A DNA stretch of 64,000 bases from Rhodocyclales bacterium. GTDB taxonomy: Bacteria > Pseudomonadota > Gammaproteobacteria > Burkholderiales > Rhodocyclaceae. This document shows positions 54,133-60,725 of this stretch, one piece after another; positions within the stretch are counted from its first letter, which is position 1; each line of letters opens with the position of its first letter. The position numbers and the translations under genes were made by a program. The stretch spans positions 1 through 64,000 of the forward strand of contig JAPLQX010000031.1 of NCBI GenBank assembly GCA_026399435.1, given 5' to 3'. The notes below the pieces were generated by a model that worked only from the letters and a program-made list of their open reading frames with translations, was not told where the DNA came from and did not search any database.

Positions 54133-54721
54133 GCTCGGTTTCCTTTCTGCGAGCCTCGTCCATCTCGGCCTTGACAATCGCATAGGCTTCGCGGGCGGCG
54201 GCGATGTTGCCCTCCGCCACCTTGCCCTTGAACCGTTCGTTGATCGCCTTGATCACCGACTCGAGCTGCAGCACTCCTGCCACCGCGGCAAAGCCGCCGA
54301 GCAGAGGCACATTCGGAACCGGCCGGCCGACGTGCTTCAAGGCCAGCTCCATCGCCGGCACCGTGCACAGCCGCTCATGGCGCCAGTCGCGGATCATGTC
54401 GCCCAAGCCCAGTTGATCGAAAGTCTTGCTGGTATTGATCAGGATGTAGCCGTCCTTCTTGAGGCCGGCGAAGACATCGACCTGATGCAGCAGGGTCGGG
54501 TCCTGGATGATGATTGCATCAGGCTCCATGATCGGCTCGCGCAGGCGGATTTCCTTGTCGTCGATGCGGCAGAAGGCCACCACGGGCGCCCCCATCCGCT
54601 CGGAGCCGAAACTGGGAAAGGCCTGGGCATGGCGCCCCTCGTCGAAAGCCGCCACCGACAACATCTCGGCCGCGGTCACCACACCCTGGCCGCCGCGACC
54701 GTGAATTCGAACCTGGAACAT
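54125..54721 (-). CDS. 2-oxoacid:acceptor oxidoreductase gamma subunit
   Basis: VRIHGRGGQGVVTAAEMLSVAAFDEGRHAQAFPSFGSERMGAPVVAFCRID. Confidence 0.9.
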   Translation of the reverse strand: MFQVRIHGRGGQGVVTAAEMLSVAAFDEGRHAQAFPSFGSERMGAPVVAFCRIDDKEIRLREPIMEPDAIIIQDPTLLHQVDVFAGLKKDGYILINTSKTFDQLGLGDMIRDWRHERLCTVPAMELALKHVGRPVPNVPLLGGFAAVAGVLQLESVIKAINERFKGKVAEGNIAAAREAYAIVKAEMDEARRKETEHA

Positions 54722-54859
54722 GACTCCTCCTGAGGTTGCGATACCAAGGCGACTTTACCCCTTCGCGCGCCGAACGGGAATACGTGAAAACCGCTAGTTG
54801 AAGCCTGCGCCGGCTTCCGACCGGTAGAATCACGCCTTTATCCGCATTCAAGACAAAGC

Positions 54860-55927
54860 ATGAAGCACATTACCGACGACGTCCGCATCCGCGAGATCAA
54901 GGAACTCTCACCCCCCGGGCACATCCTGCGCGAGTTTCCGGCCACCGATCTGGCGGCGGAAACCACCTACGAGGCGCGCCAGGCGGTGCATCGCGTGTTG
55001 CACGGCGCCGACGGCCGCCTGGTGGTGGTGGTCGGACCCTGCTCGATCCATGACTACGACGCGGCGATGGAATACGCGCGCAAGCTGCGCGCGGAGGCCG
55101 CGCGATTTGACGACGACCTGCTGATCCTGATGCGCGTGTATTTCGAGAAGCCGCGCACCACGGTGGGCTGGAAGGGGCTGATCAACGACCCGCGCATGGA
55201 TGGCAGCTTCCGGATCAATGACGGCCTGCGCCTGGCGCGCAAGCTGCTGTGGGAAGTCAATGAGCTGGGCCTGCCTTGTGCCACGGAATTTCTCGACACC
55301 ATCACGCCGCAATACACGGCGGACCTGATCAGCTGGGGCGCGATCGGCGCGCGCACCACGGAATCGCAGGTGCATCGCGAACTGGCCTCGGGCCTTTCCT
55401 GTCCCGTTGGTTTCAAGAACGGCACCGACGGCAACATCAGGATCGCCGTCGATGCGATCAAGGCTGCGGCCAGTCCCCATCATTTTCTGTCGGTGACCAA
55501 GGCGGGCCACTCCGCCATCGTGTCCACCAACGGCAACGAGGACTGCCATGTCATCCTGCGCGGCGGCAAGACGCCGAATTACGACGCCGCGGCGGTCGAT
55601 GCCGCGTGCACCGAGCTGGGCAAGGCCGGTCTTGCGGCGCGCGTTATGATCGACTTTTCGCATGCCAACAGCAGCAAGCAGTTCAAGCGCCAGATCGACG
55701 TCGCGCGCGATGTGGCGGCGCAGATGGCGGCCGGCGAAGACCGCATCTTCGGCGTCATGATCGAGTCGCATCTCAAGGAAGGCCGGCAGGATCTGACGCC
55801 GGGCAAGCCGCTTGAATACGGCGTTTCGGTCACCGATGCTTGTATCGGCTGGGATGACACGCTGGTCGCGCTGGAAATTCTCGCCGACGCGGTGAAGGCT
55901 CGCCGCATCGCCCTCGCCGACAAGTAA
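54860..55927 (+). CDS. aroG: 3-deoxy-7-phosphoheptulonate synthase
   Basis: VVVGPCSIHDYDAAMEYA, MRVYFEKPRTTVGWKGLINDP, GFKNGTDGNIRIAVDAI, DFSHANSSKQ. Confidence 0.95.
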   Translation: MKHITDDVRIREIKELSPPGHILREFPATDLAAETTYEARQAVHRVLHGADGRLVVVVGPCSIHDYDAAMEYARKLRAEAARFDDDLLILMRVYFEKPRTTVGWKGLINDPRMDGSFRINDGLRLARKLLWEVNELGLPCATEFLDTITPQYTADLISWGAIGARTTESQVHRELASGLSCPVGFKNGTDGNIRIAVDAIKAAASPHHFLSVTKAGHSAIVSTNGNEDCHVILRGGKTPNYDAAAVDAACTELGKAGLAARVMIDFSHANSSKQFKRQIDVARDVAAQMAAGEDRIFGVMIESHLKEGRQDLTPGKPLEYGVSVTDACIGWDDTLVALEILADAVKARRIALADK

Positions 55928-55936
55928 GCCGCAAGC

Positions 55937-57649
55937 ATGACCGGCCGCCTGTTCGCCGCGCTGCTGGTCCTGACGCTGGTTTTCCGCTTCTGGCTGGCGG
56001 CGGCGTTTCCGATCACCGGCGACGAGGCCTATTTCATCTGGTGGGGCTGGAAACCGGACTGGGGCTTCTACGACCATCCGCCGATGATCGGCTGGTGGCT
56101 CGCTGCGCTGCTGAAGCTGAGCGACGCCGAATGGTGGCTGCGTCTGCCGGTCATCCTGCAGCCGGCGCTGCTTGCCCTGGGCGTGTATTGGGCGCTGCCG
56201 CGACTGGTCGCCGGAACTGGGGGTGCCCCCGGCCGGGAAGAATCGTCCCGGCCGCCCCCCATGGGGGCCAAGTCGTTCTTGGGGCGGCCCGGCGAACGAC
56301 TTGACGACGAACGCCGGCTGTGGGCGGCCGTGCTGGTGCTGCTGGCGCCGGTGAGTGTCTGGAACGTGTTCATCACCACCGACACGCCGCTGATCTACTT
56401 CAGCGTGTTTTCCGGACTGGCATGGATACGAGTCTCCCGCGACGGCGAAGGGGATGGAACGCGCAGTCGCGCTTGGCACTGGTATCTGGCCGCCGGCCTG
56501 CTGCTGGCGGGGGCGGTGCTCTCCAAGTATTTCGCGGCGATTCTCGGCTTCGCCTATCTGGTGGATGTGCTGAGGCGGCGCAAGTCCGGCGCATGGACCG
56601 GGCTGGCCATCGCCTATGCCTGCACGCTGCCGGCGCTGGCCCTGATGGCCTGGTGGAACAGCGGCCATTGCTGGCCGAACTACATGTTCAACTTCGTCAA
56701 TCGCCACGGCGATGCCGGCTGGTCGCTGAAGACGCCGCTGCTCTATGTGGTGACGCTGATTTATGTGCTGGGGCCGCCGGTGCTTTGGCTGGCGTGGCGC
56801 AATCGCCGCGTTGTGGGGCCGGCTTCAGCCGGCCAAGGAGTTGATGGCGGTGTAGGGCCGGCTTCAGCCGGCCAAGGAGTTAATGGCGGACTAAAGTCCG
56901 CCCTACGGTCCGCCCTACGGTCCGCGCCACCGCAATCGGCGCTCGGCACGCTGGCGTGGGTGCCCTTCGTGCTGTTCGCCGGGCTTTCGCTGGTGAAGCA
57001 GATCGGCCTGCACTGGCTGCTTTCCTTCGTGCCCTTCGCCCTGATCTGGCTTGCGCTGCGCCTGACACCCGTCAGCTTGCGCCGTCTCGGCCTGTTCTTC
57101 GCCGGATTTGCGCTTGCGCACATTGCCGGCATCCTGGTCGTATCCCGCGTGCCGCTGGAAACCTGGCAGAAGACCCGGCTTTACGACGGCATCGTGCTGA
57201 GCTTTGAACATCAGGCGCTGGCCACGGAACTGCAACCGTATCGTCAGGACTGGGTGCTGGCGATGGACGGCTATTCGAATGCCGTGACACTGGGCTACAA
57301 CCTGCGCCAGTACGTCGTGGTCTTCGGCGAGGCGTCGAGCCATGCCCGGCACGATGATCTGGTGACCGATTTCCGCGCACTTGCGGGGCGCAACTTCCTG
57401 ATCCTGAGGAAGTCCGCACCGAACCTGGACGACTACCGCAAGTATTTCCGCCAGGTCAGTGCGGACAGCTTCGAGATACGCGGCGCGCGCTTCTGGCGGG
57501 TGAAGGGCGAGAGCTTCGACTATGCGGCCTATCGCGACGGGGTGCTGGCGGTCGTCAGGCAGAAATACTATGCGATTCCGGCCTGGTTGCCGCAAACTGC
57601 GTGCTACATGTGCGATCGATATTTCCCGGGGGAAGCATGCCGTCGTTGA
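55937..57649 (+). CDS. GT39/ArnT-like integral membrane glycosyltransferase
   Basis: FPITGDEAYFIWWGWKPDWGFYDHPPMIGWWLAALLKL (catalytic DE near first loop); multiple TM segments. Confidence 0.85.
   Translation: MTGRLFAALLVLTLVFRFWLAAAFPITGDEAYFIWWGWKPDWGFYDHPPMIGWWLAALLKLSDAEWWLRLPVILQPALLALGVYWALPRLVAGTGGAPGREESSRPPPMGAKSFLGRPGERLDDERRLWAAVLVLLAPVSVWNVFITTDTPLIYFSVFSGLAWIRVSRDGEGDGTRSRAWHWYLAAGLLLAGAVLSKYFAAILGFAYLVDVLRRRKSGAWTGLAIAYACTLPALALMAWWNSGHCWPNYMFNFVNRHGDAGWSLKTPLLYVVTLIYVLGPPVLWLAWRNRRVVGPASAGQGVDGGVGPASAGQGVNGGLKSALRSALRSAPPQSALGTLAWVPFVLFAGLSLVKQIGLHWLLSFVPFALIWLALRLTPVSLRRLGLFFAGFALAHIAGILVVSRVPLETWQKTRLYDGIVLSFEHQALATELQPYRQDWVLAMDGYSNAVTLGYNLRQYVVVFGEASSHARHDDLVTDFRALAGRNFLILRKSAPNLDDYRKYFRQVSADSFEIRGARFWRVKGESFDYAAYRDGVLAVVRQKYYAIPAWLPQTACYMCDRYFPGEACRR
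56216..56302 (+). repeat. Palindromic repeat block inside the glycosyltransferase CDS (block 1)
   Basis: ggccggga..tcccggcc and AAGTCGTTC(56270-56278)/GAACGACTT(56294-56302); encodes TGGAPGREESSRPPPMGAKSFLGRPGERL. Confidence 0.8.
56815..56925 (+). repeat. In-frame palindromic tandem repeats inside the glycosyltransferase CDS (block 2)
   Basis: 39-bp unit gggccggcttcagccggccaaggagttgatggcgg... at 56816 and 56855, then ggcggactaaagtccgcc and two ccctacggtccg units; encodes VGPASAGQGVDGGVGPASAGQGVNGGLKSALRSALRSA. Confidence 0.9.
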
Positions 57650-58533
57650 TGCCGTCGTTGCTGCGTCTGATGCGCCCGCACCAGTGGCTGAAGAACGGCT
57701 TCGTCTTCGTCGGGCTGCTGTTCGGCCACGCCTGGACCGACCCGGTCAAGCTCGGGCAGGCGCTGGCCGCCTTTGCCGCCTTCTGCCTGCTGGCGTCCGC
57801 CGTGTATGTGATGAACGATCTGATCGACCGCGAGCAGGATCGGCTGCATCCGAAGAAGAAGAGCCGGCCGCTGGCGGCGGGCACGGTGAGCGGCCCTGCC
57901 GCCCTTACCCTCGCCGCGGTGTGCCTGATTGCCGGTGGCACCATCGCCTGGCAGTTCGCCGGCTCGGCGCCATGGATCTTCTTCGCCTATGTCGCGCTCA
58001 ACGTCGCGTACAGCTTCGGCCTCAAGCACGTCGTCATCCTCGATGTCTTCATCATCGCCTCGGGCTTCATGCTGCGCATCCTGGCCGGCACCCTGGGCCT
58101 CGGCATCGCACCGTCGCAGTGGCTGCTGCTGTGCGGCCTGATGCTCACGCTGTTTCTCGGCTTCGCCAAGCGCCGCGCCGAACTCAACGCGCTGCTGGCC
58201 GACAGTGCCGGTCACCGTCGCGTGCTGGAACACTACACGGCACCCATGCTCGACCAGTTCATCGGCATCGCCGCGGCGGGAACGGTGATCTCCTACGCGC
58301 TCTATACGGTGAGCGCGGAGACCATGGCCCTGCACGGGACGCGCGGCCTGATCGCGACCGTGCCCTTCGTGCTCTACGGCATGTTGCGCTACCTGTGGCG
58401 TCTGCACACCCGCGGCGGCGGCGGCGATCCGGCGCAGGAACTGCTGACCGATCCGCATCTTCTGGCGGCGACGGCGGGATGGCTCTTGTTGGTGCTGGCC
58501 CTGCTGGGCGGGGCTATAATGCCAAAGCCATGA
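57637..58533 (+). CDS. UbiA-family prenyltransferase, decaprenyl-phosphate phosphoribosyltransferase-like
   Basis: LMRPHQWLKNGFVFVGLLFGHAW, YVMNDLIDREQDRLHPKKKSRPLAAG, NVAYSFGLKHVVILDVFIIASGFMLR. Confidence 0.85.
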   Translation: MPSLMPSLLRLMRPHQWLKNGFVFVGLLFGHAWTDPVKLGQALAAFAAFCLLASAVYVMNDLIDREQDRLHPKKKSRPLAAGTVSGPAALTLAAVCLIAGGTIAWQFAGSAPWIFFAYVALNVAYSFGLKHVVILDVFIIASGFMLRILAGTLGLGIAPSQWLLLCGLMLTLFLGFAKRRAELNALLADSAGHRRVLEHYTAPMLDQFIGIAAAGTVISYALYTVSAETMALHGTRGLIATVPFVLYGMLRYLWRLHTRGGGGDPAQELLTDPHLLAATAGWLLLVLALLGGAIMPKP

Positions 58534-59060
58534 GTTCGATCGATAAAATCCCCAACGTCGAGTATCTCGGCGATGCCACGCCCTTCGTCGGCCGCATCCG
58601 CGAGATCATCGAGGTCATTCAGCTGTTCGAGGACTTCGAAGCTGACGAGCTGGAAGGGCTCGCGCGCTACATGCGCTGCTACCGCGCGCCGCTGGGCACA
58701 GAAATCATTCGCGAGGGCGACGACGGGGACTTCATGCTTCTGCTGCTGGATGGCGCCGTCGAGATCGTCAAGAAGGACGTGCGCGGGCTGCCGCAGATCA
58801 TGGGCAGTGCCGGTCCGGGCAAGACGCTGGGCGAGATGTCGCTGATCGACGGCGAGCCGCGTTTTGCCAGCTGCGTTTCGCTCGATACCGTCGAAATCGC
58901 CGTGCTGAATCGCGAAGACCTGTCGCGCATGATTACCGAAGAACCGCGCATCGGCGTCAAGCTGCTGATGGAATTGCTGATGCTGCTCAATCAGCGGCTG
59001 CGCAGCGTCAGCGCGCAACTGATGGATTGCGTGGAAGCGCGGCGTTCGCGCATTCGCTAG
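58530..59060 (+). CDS. Stand-alone cyclic-nucleotide-binding domain protein
   Basis: REGDDGDFMLLLLDGAVEIVKKD...GPGKTLGEMSLIDGEPRFASCVSL; ATG overlaps the upstream stop. Confidence 0.88.
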   Translation: MSSIDKIPNVEYLGDATPFVGRIREIIEVIQLFEDFEADELEGLARYMRCYRAPLGTEIIREGDDGDFMLLLLDGAVEIVKKDVRGLPQIMGSAGPGKTLGEMSLIDGEPRFASCVSLDTVEIAVLNREDLSRMITEEPRIGVKLLMELLMLLNQRLRSVSAQLMDCVEARRSRIR

Positions 59061-59083
59061 CCGGCCTGCCCCCGCGCCTGGGT

Positions 59084-59698
59084 TCAGCGCGGGACCGGGA
59101 ATACCGGAAACACCCCTGCATCGTCGCCGTGGTCCAACAACAGGGAACGCACCCGCCCCTGCCAGTTCTCGCGGAATTGGGCCGTTTCTTGCTGTGTGGC
59201 GCTCCCGTCGAGGCACTTCTGCATCAATTCGACGGTTTGCGGCGCGAAGGGAACGCCTTGCATGCGCGCCGCGACATCGACCGCCTGGCCGGTATCCACC
59301 CGCGTGAAGCGGATCTCTTCGGCGACGTCGGCGGAAAAATAGAGCAGCTTGCGTCGATCGAAACGCCCGCCGATGCCCTTGAAGCCTGTGTCATGCGTGG
59401 CGCCGGTGAGCATGGCGACGACATTGGCGATAACGCCGGTTACGCCCGACAACAGATCCTGGCGGAACTCAACGCGAATCCCGCCGCGTTGCGGCAATGA
59501 ATCGGGATACAGGCTGGTCAGCGCCTTCAGCGTCATCCAGTAGGCAGCGGCAACCGTCGGGCAGGAGTGGCCGGCCAGCTTGACGGCATCGATGTAGTGG
59601 TACTCGATGCGGCCGTTCTCCGCGGCGCCGAGGAACTCGGCCAGCGGGTCATATACGGTCAGGCTGCGCACCTGGCCGTAGAAGGCCGGCGTCTGCAT
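59084..59698 (-). CDS. FmdE-like domain protein (hypothetical)
   Basis: YIDAVKLAGHSCPTVAAAYWMTLKAL resembles the FmdE GHxCP region; remainder hypothetical. Confidence 0.6.
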   Translation of the reverse strand: MQTPAFYGQVRSLTVYDPLAEFLGAAENGRIEYHYIDAVKLAGHSCPTVAAAYWMTLKALTSLYPDSLPQRGGIRVEFRQDLLSGVTGVIANVVAMLTGATHDTGFKGIGGRFDRRKLLYFSADVAEEIRFTRVDTGQAVDVAARMQGVPFAPQTVELMQKCLDGSATQQETAQFRENWQGRVRSLLLDHGDDAGVFPVFPVPR

Positions 59699-59708
59699 CC
59701 CGTTGATC

Positions 59709-59960
59709 CTATTTCTTCTTGACGAAGTCGATAACGATATTGCCGGGTTCACGCTGCTTGTAGGTGATTTCCACCGCGTCACCGTAGCGTTGCACGAGCT
59801 GGTCGAGCAGCGGCAGGGGATCGTGGTCATTGACGAAACGCATTGTCTCGCCGGCGCGCAACGCATCCAGCGCGCCGAAAATGGCGGCGTGGCGAAAGCG
59901 CTTGGCAATGCCGCGGGCGTCGAAGGGATAGATTGAATCGGGGGAGAGATGAACGTGCAT
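59709..59960 (-). CDS. DUF2249 domain protein
   Basis: IYPFDARGIAKRFRHAAIFGALDALRAGETMRFVNDHDPLPLLDQLVQRYGD..; SD aggaag upstream. Confidence 0.82.
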   Translation of the reverse strand: MHVHLSPDSIYPFDARGIAKRFRHAAIFGALDALRAGETMRFVNDHDPLPLLDQLVQRYGDAVEITYKQREPGNIVIDFVKKK

Positions 59961-59991
59961 GGCGTGGCTTCCTGTGGGTTGGGGTGAGGCC

Positions 59992-60033
59992 ACTATGCAC
60001 CTTCGCCGATGCCGGAGAATTGATGTAAATCAT
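59992..60033 (-). promoter_or_regulatory. FNR/DNR-type activator box plus -10 of the DUF2249 operon
   Basis: TTGATgtaaATCAT at 60020-60033 (9/10 of TTGAT-N4-ATCAA) and minus-strand CATAGT at 59997-59992, class II spacing. Confidence 0.65.
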
Positions 60034-60113
60034 TTATAAAACAAAAACTTAAAACCATACTAATAAAGTAGGCTTTTACCCTCGGTCGCCGTGTTCCCGG
60101 CGCCGACTTCCAA

Positions 60114-60665
60114 TCAGGCGTGCTTGCCTTTCTGCCACAGGACATCGTCGCCACCCGCTGCCTTGTTCAGCCAGCGGCCAAGGACGAAGAGCAGATCGGA
60201 GAGGCGATTGAGATATTGTCGTCCGGCGTCGGATACGGTTTCTTCGGCGGCCAGCGCCACCGTTACGCGTTCGGCACGGCGGCAGACGGTGCGCGCCAGA
60301 TGAGTGAGCGCCGCGGCCCGGTTGCCGCCGGGCAGAATGAATTCCTTGAGCGGTCCGAGGTCGGCGTTGTAGTGGTCGATGGCGGCTTCCAGTCGCGCCG
60401 GCTGCGTGGCTTTCAGCAGCACCGCACCGGGGATCGACATTTCGCCGCCGAGATCGAACAGGTCGTGCTGGATGCCGGTGAATAGCTCACGCACGTCGGC
60501 GGGAAGTTCTTCGCACAGAATCACGCCGATCAGCGAATTGAGTTCATCCACGTCGCCCATCGCGGCGACGCGCGCCGAATTCTTCGCCGTGCGTGAACCG
60601 TCGCCGAGGCCCGTGGTACCGGCGTCGCCGGTACGTGTGTAGATTTTTGAGAGGCGGTGTCCCAT
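60114..60665 (-). CDS. PduO-type ATP:cob(I)alamin adenosyltransferase
   Basis: [80 protein letters not shown]. Confidence 0.93.
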   Translation of the reverse strand: MGHRLSKIYTRTGDAGTTGLGDGSRTAKNSARVAAMGDVDELNSLIGVILCEELPADVRELFTGIQHDLFDLGGEMSIPGAVLLKATQPARLEAAIDHYNADLGPLKEFILPGGNRAAALTHLARTVCRRAERVTVALAAEETVSDAGRQYLNRLSDLLFVLGRWLNKAAGGDDVLWQKGKHA

Positions 60666-60725
60666 GGTGGGTGATCCTGTCGTTGGGGAAGTGCCGGATT
60701 ATTGCAGAAGCGAACAAGTCCTCCG

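Noticed and set aside
52849-54174. 441-aa plus-strand ORF
   Set aside because: Antisense to the oxidoreductase alpha subunit; shadow ORF.
58515-58520. TATAAT as a promoter for the cNMP-domain gene
   Set aside because: Only 10 nt from the ATG inside the upstream gene with no clear -35; the genes overlap and are more likely co-transcribed.
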